This document shows positions 1 to 6,649 of a stretch of 12,745 bases of DNA, in pieces. The position numbers and the translations under genes are program-made. Source of the stretch: an uncultured Clostridia bacterium. Lineage in GTDB: Bacteria > Bacillota_A > Clostridia > Oscillospirales > Oscillospiraceae. The stretch lies in assembly GCA_949289625.1 (NCBI GenBank), contig CASEPH010000046.1:1-12745 (forward strand), written 5' to 3'. Every line of letters begins with the position of its first letter. The stretch's first letter is position 1. The notes beneath the pieces are model-generated. The model saw nothing but the letters and a program-made list of their open reading frames with translations. It was not told the origin of the DNA and made no database searches.

Positions 1-631
1 GCCGATCCAGTTCCAGATAGTCTCCCCCTTCCGCTGCATCCCCCTTGCGGCCAGGCCGAATGGTCAGCACCCGATAGGGCATCTTCAAATTCCATCGAAA
101 AAACCGGCAGCGATCCAGAATCTTCTGCTCATCATTGATAGCCCCATTCAGCAGGTCCGACACGAAAAATTCCAGCATATTCTCCGGATACTCCGCATAG
201 TGCAGATCCTTCTGCATCCGCAGGGCACACAGGTCGCTAAGCACTTGCATCAAATCCAGCTGTCCCTGATCCGGCGGTCCCCCATACCCGGGCGACAGAA
301 GATAGCCAATCAGCTTATCCTCCTGACTGACTGCACAGCGCACAATGGGCAGGCCTGTGGAATCCGTAGACAGCACCGGCGCTTCTGAACGCAGTGCGGA
401 CTGATACAGTCCAATATTCACGATATTCAGGGGCAGACACCGCTCCTTATTGATCTGCACCCACCGGGGATCTTCAATGCTGCTATCCGGGGTAATGGCC
501 AGCACATGAAAGGTCAAATCCGCCAGAATCAATGGACTGCTCATATTCCTTCTGGCAGTATCCAGAAGCTCCTGCAGCGTTCTGCACCGCAGCAGCGCGT
601 GAATATCCCTGGGCAAACTGCTTGTCTGCAT
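1..631 (-). CDS. PucR-like transcriptional regulator, N-terminal 210 residues (cut by window edge)
   Basis: Reading the minus strand from the ATG at 631 gives an uninterrupted frame to the window edge (210 codons plus one base). The product begins MQTSSLPRDIHALLRC and has an N-terminal sensor-like part (about residues 10-140) with LILADLTFHVLAITPDSS and a later ALRMQKDL segment. A second domain starts around residue 150 with MLEFFVSDLLNGAINDEQKI and continues LDRCRFFRWNLKMPYRVLTIRP. This arrangement is typical of PucR/CdaR-type regulators, which usually carry a C-terminal helix-turn-helix; that part would lie off the window, so DNA binding is inferred, not seen. The start is supported by AAAGGAG eight bases upstream and by a good promoter (CTGACA-17-TATACT). 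It is divergent from the CoA-transferase gene and is the obvious candidate to regulate it and itself. The effector is unknown. Confidence 0.75.
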   Translation of the reverse strand, partial: MQTSSLPRDIHALLRCRTLQELLDTARRNMSSPLILADLTFHVLAITPDSSIEDPRWVQINKERCLPLNIVNIGLYQSALRSEAPVLSTDSTGLPIVRCAVSQEDKLIGYLLSPGYGGPPDQGQLDLMQVLSDLCALRMQKDLHYAEYPENMLEFFVSDLLNGAINDEQKILDRCRFFRWNLKMPYRVLTIRPGRKGDAAEGGDYLELDR

Positions 632-664
632 CAAACCCGCTCCTTTCGCCGGTAGACTGTGCAT

Positions 665-693
665 AGTATAACAAAAAAAGTATCCGTTGTCAG
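665..693 (-). promoter_or_regulatory. Promoter of the PucR-like regulator gene
   Basis: On the minus strand the -35 box CTGACA (693-688) and the -10 box TATACT (670-665) are 17 bp apart, each five of six to the sigma-A consensus. Transcription would start near 658, giving a leader of about 27 nt before the ATG at 631. The -35 box overlaps the dyad at 690-705. Confidence 0.7.
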
Positions 694-705
694 CATGGTT
701 GCTGA
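690..705. promoter_or_regulatory. Small inverted repeat overlapping the regulator's -35 box
   Basis: TCAGCA and TGCTGA form perfect 6-bp arms around a TGGT centre. The left arm overlaps the -35 box of the minus-strand promoter, a position where a bound protein would block the regulator's own transcription. Short dyads also arise by chance, so this is a candidate operator only. Confidence 0.35.
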
Positions 706-711
706 AAAATA

Positions 712-754
712 GTGCAGAACTGTACACATATTTGAAAAAAGAGTGTGCAAACTG
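712..754. repeat. Direct repeat upstream of the CoA-transferase promoter
   Basis: GTGCAGAACTGT (712-723) and GTGCAAACTGT (744-754) differ by one inserted base and start 32 bp apart, about three helical turns. The second copy ends just before the -35 box (758-763) of the CoA-transferase promoter, which is where an activator would sit. Binding by the divergent PucR-like protein is inferred from position only. Confidence 0.4.
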
Positions 755-757
755 TTC

Positions 758-786
758 TTTACCACACTTGGGGAAATGAATAGAAT
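758..786 (+). promoter_or_regulatory. Promoter of the CoA-transferase gene
   Basis: A -35 box TTTACC (758-763) and a -10 box TAGAAT (781-786) are separated by 17 bp. Transcription would begin near 793, leaving a leader of about 45 nt to the chosen start at 838. The -35 is weak (four of six), which fits a promoter that needs an activator. Confidence 0.65.
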
Positions 787-837
787 AGGGCTAGAATGCA
801 ACGAAATTACGGGCATGGCCCGAGAAAGAGGTATCCT

Positions 838-2145
838 ATGGCTTACACCTATGAAGACTATAAGAAGATGTATGCAGAAAAGAAGCGCACCCTGCAGCAG
901 TGCCTGGATATGATCCAGTCCGGGGATCATATCTGCTTTGGCAAGGACTGCAACGAGCCACTGCTGTTTTGCCAGCAGCTCCACACCATTGCCCCCCGGG
1001 TAGAGGGCGTCACGGTTCTCAAAGGCCGCTCCTCCGACTTCGGCTTCCTGCAGAATGAGGGCATCAAGGGCCACATTTTGACCCAGTCCGCCTTCTTCTC
1101 CAAGGGTTGGGAGCGTCCCCTCCAGCTGGGCAACTGCACCTTCGTGCCCAACGATCTGCGGGATCAGCCCTTCTGGTACAATGCAGCCAATCCCCGCAAC
1201 ACCTATATTGCAGCCGTAACGCCCATGGACGAAAACGGCAATTTCCAGGTAAACCTGTCCCAGATGTGGGAACGGGACATCGACCCGCTCTCCTGTAAGA
1301 AGATCATCCTGGAAGTCAACCGCAACCTAAAAACCGTCAAAGGCGGCGTGGACATCAACATTGCGGACGTGGACGCCTTCTATGAAGCGGAATATCCCAT
1401 CTATGAGATTCCCGACGCCCCCTCTTCTCCCATCGACGAGAAGATCGGTCAGTATGTGGCGGAACTGGTCCATGACGGCGACACCATTCAGTTGGGCATC
1501 GGCTCTCTGCCCAACGCTTGCGCCCGGCAGCTTATGGACAAGAAAGACCTGGGCCTCCACAGCGAGATGTTCACCAATCTCATGGGCACCATGGTGGAGA
1601 AGGGCATCATCACCGGTGCCAGGAAGAACTTGAACCCCGGCAAGCACATCTTCTGCTTCGCCGGCGGTACCAGCCACCTGTTCGATCTGCTCCACGAAAA
1701 CCCCGACTGCATCATCCGGCCTGCCAGCTATGTAACCGATCCCGTGATCATCAAGCAGAATGACAACATGGTATCCATCAACGCCATTATGGAGATCGAC
1801 CTCACTGGCCAGGTCTGCTCCGAGACCATCGGCACCCGGCAGTATTCCGGTCCGGGGGGCGGTTTCGACTTTGCCTATGGCGCAGCCCATTCCAACGGCG
1901 GTCGCAGCATCCTCATCATGCACTCCACCACCAACAAGGGCGCTTCCAAAATCAAGCCTATTCTGACCCCCGGCGCAGCCGTCACCATTCCCCGTCCCTA
2001 TGTGGACATTGTGGTTACGGAGTACGGTATTGCCCATATGCGGGGCCAGACCGTCCAGAACCGAGTGAAAAACCTGATCAACATCGCCCACCCCGACTAT
2101 CGGGAGGAGCTGCGCAAAGAAGCGGAAAAACTTTTCTATATCTAA
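838..2145 (+). CDS. Acetyl-CoA hydrolase/transferase-family CoA-transferase (4-hydroxybutyrate or butyrate CoA-transferase type)
   Basis: The 435-residue protein matches the length of the 4-hydroxybutyrate/butyryl-CoA:acetate CoA-transferase family, cytoplasmic enzymes that move CoA between acyl-CoA and a free acid through a glutamyl-CoA intermediate. Visible signatures are GIGSLPNA, then LHSEMF with Glu243 in the place expected for the catalytic glutamate, ITGARKNLNPGKH, FAGGTSHLFD, and a glycine-rich CoA-site motif YSGPGGGFDF (336-345) where many relatives have GGxGGQxDF. The C-terminal VTEYGIAHMRG and AHPDYREEL are also family hallmarks. I chose ATG 838 because GAAAGAGG lies just upstream; an in-frame ATG at 796 has no Shine-Dalgarno sequence and adds 14 unconserved-looking residues. 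The gene stands alone between its own promoter and a strong terminator, divergent from a PucR-like regulator. Substrate cannot be decided from sequence alone; butyrate, 4-hydroxybutyrate and other short-chain acids are all possible. Confidence 0.9.
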   Translation: MAYTYEDYKKMYAEKKRTLQQCLDMIQSGDHICFGKDCNEPLLFCQQLHTIAPRVEGVTVLKGRSSDFGFLQNEGIKGHILTQSAFFSKGWERPLQLGNCTFVPNDLRDQPFWYNAANPRNTYIAAVTPMDENGNFQVNLSQMWERDIDPLSCKKIILEVNRNLKTVKGGVDINIADVDAFYEAEYPIYEIPDAPSSPIDEKIGQYVAELVHDGDTIQLGIGSLPNACARQLMDKKDLGLHSEMFTNLMGTMVEKGIITGARKNLNPGKHIFCFAGGTSHLFDLLHENPDCIIRPASYVTDPVIIKQNDNMVSINAIMEIDLTGQVCSETIGTRQYSGPGGGFDFAYGAAHSNGGRSILIMHSTTNKGASKIKPILTPGAAVTIPRPYVDIVVTEYGIAHMRGQTVQNRVKNLINIAHPDYREELRKEAEKLFYI

Positions 2146-2180
2146 ACCGCCATACCTCCGGCCATGAGGCCGATAGCCAA

Positions 2181-2221
2181 CGCCCCGATACAGCTGTAGC
2201 CGCTGTATCGGGGCGTTTTTT
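2181..2221 (+). terminator. Strong intrinsic terminator after the CoA-transferase gene
   Basis: A perfect 14-bp stem (CGCCCCGATACAGC, 2181-2194, pairing with 2202-2215) closes a 7-nt loop and is followed by six T residues. It lies between convergent genes. On the minus strand the hairpin is followed only by a poor T tract, so it works best for the plus-strand gene, though it may also slow transcripts of the lipoprotein gene. Confidence 0.92.
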
Positions 2222-2234
2222 CCATATTTATTTT

Positions 2235-3950
2235 TTAGCGGGCAAGATACCGGTCATAGGCCGCCTGATAGACCGCCACGATCTCATCCAAGTGCATATC
2301 CGCCAGCTGCTGCACATAGCTGTCCCAATCACTCATGGGCAGACTACCCATGATAAACTTCGGCAGCGTCTCGGAGGCATAGGTGGTGATGTCGGTTCCA
2401 TAGGCGGCCAGCACATCGCTTTCCTCTGTGGTCAGCGACAGGGTAGGCACTGCCATGGACCCGTCCGTATTCTCCGTCCAGTATTCCTGGGCCGCAGTCT
2501 GATAGTCCTCGTAGAGCAGATAGATCCGTTCTTGCACCGTATATCCAAAGGAGCATCCCGCCAGGGAGAAGGTCCGGCAGAACAGCGTCGGGTCTACCCC
2601 CAGTTCGTTGTTCATGACTTTCTCTGTATACTGGGGTGTTCCATTCTCCATGACGTAGGTATCCCCTTCCACGCCATAGTTATACAGCATAATGCCCTCG
2701 TCGGTGAACCAGTAGTTGATCCAGCCCAGAGCAGCCTCCACCGACTGGCAGGCGGTGGTAATGCTGATAGCATCCTGACTTCTGGTGGCCAACGTGATGT
2801 GGTCCTTCCCGCCGTCCACCGTCACCACTGTAGGAACCACCTCAAAGGTCTCATCCGGTGCAGAGGCGTAATAGTTGGTCATGTTGGTCACCATGCCGCT
2901 CCAGATGGCGATCCGGTCGGCATTCATCTCCACCTCCACCTCGCCGCTCATGAGATCCGAAGAGAACTCCATAAAGTTGGGATTGATGAGGCCACTCTCA
3001 TACCATTGCCGCAGCTGGTCGATGTAATCCCGATAACCATCGGAATTCAGAGAGCAATACACCGTCCCGTTTTCCTGATAAACGGGGATGGTGGCGCTGA
3101 CCATGTCGAAACCCTTGATCTGATAACCATAGGCCAGGAAATTACAACTCTCATTGACATAGATGGGATTGGCAACCCCTTTTTCCGATTGGATGGCAGT
3201 CATGACATCGGTCAGTTCGGTAAAGGTGGTAGGCACCTCCAGTCCCAGCTCATCTAGCCAATCCTTCCGAACCATAGCACCCTCGTTGTTGATGGCCTCA
3301 TCGTAGATGGCATAAATTCCGAGGGTGCGTCCAGCATCGTCCAGAGTCTGCCGGTAAAGTTCCTCATCTGCTTGGATCGCCTCGAAGTACAGAGGCGCAT
3401 ATTGGGGCACTACATCCCCCAGGTCCTGAATCACCTCGTCCTCATAGGCCTTAGTGAGTCCGCCGGCGTAATAGGTATTCACACCGGAGAGCATATCCGG
3501 ATAGTCCCCGGACGCCACCACCAGATTAAACTCCTCGCTGGCGGTAAACATGCTCATTTCATTCCATTCAATGGTAACGCCGGTATTCTCTCCCGCCTGC
3601 TGGATACCCGCAATATCTCCATAGCTGTCCACGCCGCACCGGCCCGACAGCGGCCCCAGCATGGGTTCCGAGTGGAGCAGGGTTAAGGTCACCGGCGTAT
3701 CTGCCAGCGGATAGGTCACCGTATAGACCGATTCCTCCGGCTCCACCACAGCGGCTTCTGCCGACGATGTTTCCGTCGCAGACACCGCTTCCTGTCCCGG
3801 CGATTCTTCCGGTACTGTCGTTGCCTGTACCTCCGCCGTATCTTCCGGCGTTGGCGCAGCCGCCGCTGATGATGTCGCTTCTCCGCCGCAGCCTGCCAGC
3901 ATGGCGATGGCCAAAAGCAGCGCCAGCAATCCAACGATATTCTTTTTCAT
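2235..3950 (-). CDS. Extracellular solute-binding lipoprotein (LplA/YtcQ-like)
   Basis: The 571-residue product starts with a lipoprotein signal peptide: MKKN, a hydrophobic stretch, and the lipobox LAGC with the lipidated Cys at 21. A linker rich in Ala, Thr, Glu and Ser (about 22-75) tethers the mature domain to the outer membrane face. The rest resembles large ABC solute-binding proteins of the LplA/YtcQ type: EEFNLVVASGDYPDML, NEGAMVRKDWLDELGLEVPTT, a central QWYESGLINPNF and a late AALGWINYWFTDEGIMLYNYG. Such proteins usually bind oligosaccharides or other polar solutes and deliver them to a permease. AAGGAGGA six bases upstream fixes the start. It is 22 bp downstream of the flavodoxin-domain gene, so both are probably one transcript under the divergent AraC-family regulator. 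No permease or ATPase is in the window, so its partner transporter, or a role as a sensor or an orphan binder, is unknown. Ligand cannot be predicted. Confidence 0.88.
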   Translation of the reverse strand: MKKNIVGLLALLLAIAMLAGCGGEATSSAAAAPTPEDTAEVQATTVPEESPGQEAVSATETSSAEAAVVEPEESVYTVTYPLADTPVTLTLLHSEPMLGPLSGRCGVDSYGDIAGIQQAGENTGVTIEWNEMSMFTASEEFNLVVASGDYPDMLSGVNTYYAGGLTKAYEDEVIQDLGDVVPQYAPLYFEAIQADEELYRQTLDDAGRTLGIYAIYDEAINNEGAMVRKDWLDELGLEVPTTFTELTDVMTAIQSEKGVANPIYVNESCNFLAYGYQIKGFDMVSATIPVYQENGTVYCSLNSDGYRDYIDQLRQWYESGLINPNFMEFSSDLMSGEVEVEMNADRIAIWSGMVTNMTNYYASAPDETFEVVPTVVTVDGGKDHITLATRSQDAISITTACQSVEAALGWINYWFTDEGIMLYNYGVEGDTYVMENGTPQYTEKVMNNELGVDPTLFCRTFSLAGCSFGYTVQERIYLLYEDYQTAAQEYWTENTDGSMAVPTLSLTTEESDVLAAYGTDITTYASETLPKFIMGSLPMSDWDSYVQQLADMHLDEIVAVYQAAYDRYLAR

Positions 3951-3972
3951 TCTGCATCCTCCTTCTCTTTAT

Positions 3973-5112
3973 TTAACTGATGGTGGTATAGCAGGAGGCC
4001 ACATCTTTCCTGAGGCCATCGTGGGAATAGAAGTAGTCCTCCACCAGATCCGCCACCAGCGCTTTCGCCTTCATGAGATCTCGTTCCCCGGGCTTGTCGT
4101 TCATATGGGTATGGAAGAAAAACGATCCTGCGTGATACAGTCCCTCGGCATCCTGGTAATAGACCGGCGGATCAATAGTTCCGCCCATCAGCATGGGCTT
4201 GCCGCCATCCGCCACACCGGCAGGACCATATTCGCGGCCGCAGCAGCCAAACCGGCCCACTACCTTCACACTCCGCAGTTCCAGATAAAGCTTTAAAATC
4301 TCCAGCGTCGCCAAGGCCTCGTTGGATCCGTAAAAACCGCCTCCATAGGTGGTAAAAACAATCCCCAGGGGCTGATAGACACCGTGGGGCGCAGGTCCTC
4401 CGGCATACCGAGCGCCGCCCTGTTCCGATTTTCCGGGGCCGGCACCCGCAGGAGGCTTTGGTCCCTCCGGTGGCTTTTTCTCTCCACCCGGTCCGCCCTT
4501 GAGCCCTACGCCACCGGCGTTGAAGTCCAGTCCGGCTTCCGCGTTCTTGGCCACATTCTCCTCCAAGCTGGTACCTCCGCCCAGAGAAAACTGTTTGGTC
4601 ACGCACATCATGGGCCCTCCCGCAATGATCGGGCTGCCCAGGCATACCACATCATAGCCACTGTAATCATGGGGCGCCCGTCCCTGATTGACGATACGCA
4701 CCAAATCCACTTCCCAGCCATAATGACGGAAGCTCTCCTCAAAGCTTTTAGCAATCTTTTCCGTATTTTTGGTAATCGTAGCATACATGATCAGCGCCCG
4801 CTTTTTGGTCGTGGATTTTTCGATCCGATCCTCCCGGTTCGTAATGGGTCCGACCTGACCGGAAACCGCGATCTCTTCTGTTCCACGGCAGACCGTTCCA
4901 GAATAATGTCCTTTCTGTACCGCAAGTTTTACCGTCATTGGTTCCGGCGTTTCCAGCCGAAAGGAAATCTGGTCTCCGGAAACTGTCACCTTCGTTCCTA
5001 GTCCAAAATCCTCCTGCGTCTCCCAGGAAACATGCAGCGTCCCATTATAATAGTTCCGAATCACGATTTTGACGCTACCCAATTCCTCCGACAGCTGATA
5101 GACTCCTACCAT
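3973..5112 (-). CDS. Flavodoxin-domain protein with N-terminal beta-rich domain and Gly/Pro-rich insertion
   Basis: The 379-residue protein has three parts. Residues 1-95 are beta-strand-rich with no family I recognise. From about 104 a flavodoxin-like fold begins: ALIMYATITKNTEKIA has the FMN phosphate-loop pattern (T/S-x-T-x-x-T), then YDVVCLGSPII. Residues about 175-247 form an insertion very rich in Gly, Pro and Lys, after which the fold resumes with LGIVFTTYGGGFYGSNEA and VKVVGRFGCCGREYGP, including adjacent Cys290-Cys291. No signal peptide or membrane segment is visible, so it is probably cytosolic and FMN-binding; electron transfer or flavin-dependent reduction is inferred. ATG 5112 has AAGGAGGA seven bases upstream and lies about 52 nt after a predicted transcription start; the longer frame from 5244 would begin upstream of that promoter. 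The gene leads a probable operon with the solute-binding lipoprotein. Redox partner and substrate are unknown. Confidence 0.8.
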   Translation of the reverse strand: MVGVYQLSEELGSVKIVIRNYYNGTLHVSWETQEDFGLGTKVTVSGDQISFRLETPEPMTVKLAVQKGHYSGTVCRGTEEIAVSGQVGPITNREDRIEKSTTKKRALIMYATITKNTEKIAKSFEESFRHYGWEVDLVRIVNQGRAPHDYSGYDVVCLGSPIIAGGPMMCVTKQFSLGGGTSLEENVAKNAEAGLDFNAGGVGLKGGPGGEKKPPEGPKPPAGAGPGKSEQGGARYAGGPAPHGVYQPLGIVFTTYGGGFYGSNEALATLEILKLYLELRSVKVVGRFGCCGREYGPAGVADGGKPMLMGGTIDPPVYYQDAEGLYHAGSFFFHTHMNDKPGERDLMKAKALVADLVEDYFYSHDGLRKDVASCYTTIS

Positions 5113-5133
5113 GGCAGACTCCTCCTTCTTTGC

Positions 5134-5162
5134 ACCAATTTGTTGTGAAATGAAACCAATTT
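5134..5162. repeat. Direct repeat ACCAATTT, 21-bp period, in the flavodoxin leader
   Basis: ACCAATTT occurs at 5134-5141 and again at 5155-5162, a 21-bp period or two helical turns. AraC-family proteins often bind direct repeats with about this period, and an AraC-family gene is next door. The repeat lies downstream of the -10 box, so binding would more likely repress than activate. Short AT-rich repeats may be chance. Confidence 0.35.
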
Positions 5163-5167
5163 CATTT
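5148..5167. promoter_or_regulatory. Operator-like palindrome at the flavodoxin transcription start
   Basis: AAATGAAA and TTTCATTT are perfect 8-bp arms around CCAA. The palindrome begins four bases after the -10 box of the minus-strand promoter and covers the predicted start point near 5164, the classic place for a repressor site. Which protein binds it is unknown; AraC-family sites are more often direct repeats than palindromes, so a second regulator is possible. Confidence 0.5.
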
Positions 5168-5170
5168 TTC

Positions 5171-5198
5171 ATTATACCTGTTTCTCGTTCTCTGACAA
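5171..5198 (-). promoter_or_regulatory. Promoter of the flavodoxin-lipoprotein operon
   Basis: On the minus strand a -35 box TTGTCA (5198-5193, five of six) and a perfect -10 box TATAAT (5176-5171) are 16 bp apart. Transcription would begin near 5164 and run through both minus-strand genes. Confidence 0.7.
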
Positions 5199-5237
5199 GA
5201 ACCACAAAATGCCGATACGGCAATTTATAACGGAAAA

Positions 5238-5288
5238 AATACACACAATAAACATTATAGATTGTATTTTTATTATAAATTGTGTATT
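5238..5288. promoter_or_regulatory. Long-spaced inverted repeat in the AraC/flavodoxin control region
   Basis: AATACACA (5238-5245) and TGTGTATT (5281-5288) are 8-bp inverted arms 35 bp apart. The right arm overlaps the -10 box proposed for the AraC-family gene. The stretch between is nearly all A and T, which raises the chance of coincidence; autoregulation through looping is only a possibility. Confidence 0.3.
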
Positions 5289-5290
5289 AT
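5262..5290 (+). promoter_or_regulatory. Possible promoter of the AraC-family regulator gene
   Basis: TTGTAT (5262-5267) and TATTAT (5285-5290) are 17 bp apart. The -10 is good (five of six) and the -35 poor (three of six). The leader would be only about 14 nt, just enough for the AAGGAGG at 5297-5303. Very AT-rich surroundings make other starts possible. Confidence 0.45.
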
Positions 5291-5310
5291 AAAAAGAAGG
5301 AGGTGGCGCC

Positions 5311-6570
5311 ATGCCCACACGAATGATCCCCCCAGATCCCACCTATGCCACAGTGTCCTCTGAACTGTTCTATACCAAAAATCTGGGGCTTTTGACCCAT
5401 TGGTCCCATGTGCTTTCCCTGCGCACCATCGAAGAAATGGAGATCAGCGGTATGCAGCTGGGTAACGGCAGCTTTGTTCTGGGGCTTCTGCATATCGTGG
5501 ACAATCCCTCTCCCAAAGGATCGGGGCATCTGGGCCATCATACGGCTTCTGCACAGGAAATGCTCCGGATGGCTTTGAGTCAGCAATTTTTATGCCATAT
5601 TGGTTCCGTGGGCGGAGATCTGGTGGTGCTGCTTTGCTTTCCCCATGCCGCCGAGGGCGCTTTGCCTGCCTATCAGGAGGTCTCCGCCCTCTGTCAGAGT
5701 TTTTCCAGCCGTTTTCGCAGCAAATGGCCCGCCTGTCAGTTTCTTCTGCTGCTTAGTCCTCCTTTTCAGGGATACAGCCGCATCCACAGCTGCTATGCCA
5801 GGCTCCAGGAACGACTGGAATACTATCTGTTTCTGGGCCAATTCCCCTGTTTTTTGGCAGACGTACCCAAAGAACCCGAAGCACCAGCCAATCCTCAGTA
5901 TGCGGATAACGACACCATGACGCTGTTGGCAGGCCGCATGGCGGCAGCCATTGGCCGCCGCCAGCAAAAAGAACTTTCTGCGCTGGAGGACGAAACCCTT
6001 CAACAGCTCTTTTCTGGAGATGTCAGCAGCTTTGCCCCCGTCCATTTCCGCCTGTATGTCTATCTCTGCGCCCTTTTGAAGCATCTGGAGCTTCGAGGTA
6101 TTGTAGATCGTCGCTTTACGCGCCGCAGAGACTTTTTCACAGACCTGACCACAGCCCCCTCCTATCACGTTTTCTGCGCCAAGTTTCATGGTTTGATTCT
6201 GTCGATCCTTCAGCATTACGACGCTTCCGCCTTCCGCTCCACTTCCACAGGCGCTGCCAGACTCCAACAGATTCGGACCTACTGTGATGAGAACTATGCC
6301 CAGCCAGAGCTGACGGTGTCCCGTCTGGCCGAACTCTTTGGCATCAGCCAGCCCCAGCTCTCTGCCTCCTTTAAGCGTCAATTTGGAGAGAGCCTGCTCC
6401 ACTACTTAAACAGTCGGCGTATCGACGCTGTAAAAACACTGCTGACTGCCACCAAAAAGCCCCAAGCAGAAATTGCTGCCCAATGCGGTTTTCTAAGTGT
6501 GACCACCATGCAGCGGCTGTTCCAGCGGCTGGAGCACTGTACTCCAGGACAGTATCGGGCAAGATTTTAA
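5311..6570 (+). CDS. AraC-family transcriptional regulator
   Basis: The 419-residue protein ends in a typical AraC/XylS DNA-binding domain (about 318-419). The first helix-turn-helix is LTVSRLAELFGISQPQLSASF (about 337-357), preceded by the usual YCDENYAQPE. The second half reads KPQAEIAAQCGFLSVTTMQRLFQ and closes with the family's CTPGQYR. The N-terminal 300 residues have no membrane segment and resemble the poorly conserved cytosolic sensing region of YesN-like regulators; I cannot name its ligand. AAGGAGG seven bases before ATG 5311 fixes the start. It is divergent from the flavodoxin-lipoprotein pair across a 198-bp control region, so it probably controls that operon. No clear terminator follows; the next gene has its own promoter ten bases after the stop. 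Confidence 0.88.
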   Translation: MPTRMIPPDPTYATVSSELFYTKNLGLLTHWSHVLSLRTIEEMEISGMQLGNGSFVLGLLHIVDNPSPKGSGHLGHHTASAQEMLRMALSQQFLCHIGSVGGDLVVLLCFPHAAEGALPAYQEVSALCQSFSSRFRSKWPACQFLLLLSPPFQGYSRIHSCYARLQERLEYYLFLGQFPCFLADVPKEPEAPANPQYADNDTMTLLAGRMAAAIGRRQQKELSALEDETLQQLFSGDVSSFAPVHFRLYVYLCALLKHLELRGIVDRRFTRRRDFFTDLTTAPSYHVFCAKFHGLILSILQHYDASAFRSTSTGAARLQQIRTYCDENYAQPELTVSRLAELFGISQPQLSASFKRQFGESLLHYLNSRRIDAVKTLLTATKKPQAEIAAQCGFLSVTTMQRLFQRLEHCTPGQYRARF

Positions 6571-6579
6571 TCCCTGCGC

Positions 6580-6608
6580 TTTACTTTCCCGGAAAATTTG
6601 TCTATACT
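6580..6608 (+). promoter_or_regulatory. Promoter of the glycosyltransferase gene
   Basis: TTTACT (6580-6585) and TATACT (6603-6608) are 17 bp apart, four and five of six matches to consensus. Transcription would start near 6615, giving a leader of about 35 nt. Confidence 0.7.
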
Positions 6609-6649
6609 ACCAGTAGATTCATTCAAGATTTTGGAGAAAGGATACCGCT

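Noticed and set aside
1327..2091. A 254-codon minus-strand frame opposite the CoA-transferase
   Set aside because: Antisense shadow of a well-conserved enzyme; no start signals and no recognisable protein features.
2159..2172. Small CGGCC/GGCCG hairpin just after the CoA-transferase stop
   Set aside because: Only a 5-bp stem without a T run; the strong terminator at 2181-2221 explains the region.
2292..3257. A 321-codon plus-strand frame opposite the lipoprotein gene
   Set aside because: The opposite strand encodes a clear lipoprotein with signal peptide; this frame is rich in His, Ile and Gly with no motif.
5113..5244. A 44-codon N-terminal extension of the flavodoxin-domain protein
   Set aside because: It would start upstream of the predicted operon promoter, and has no Shine-Dalgarno sequence; ATG 5112 has an excellent one.
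5590..6402. A 270-codon minus-strand frame opposite the AraC-family gene
   Set aside because: Shadow of the regulator, whose helix-turn-helix domain and ribosome binding site are clear.
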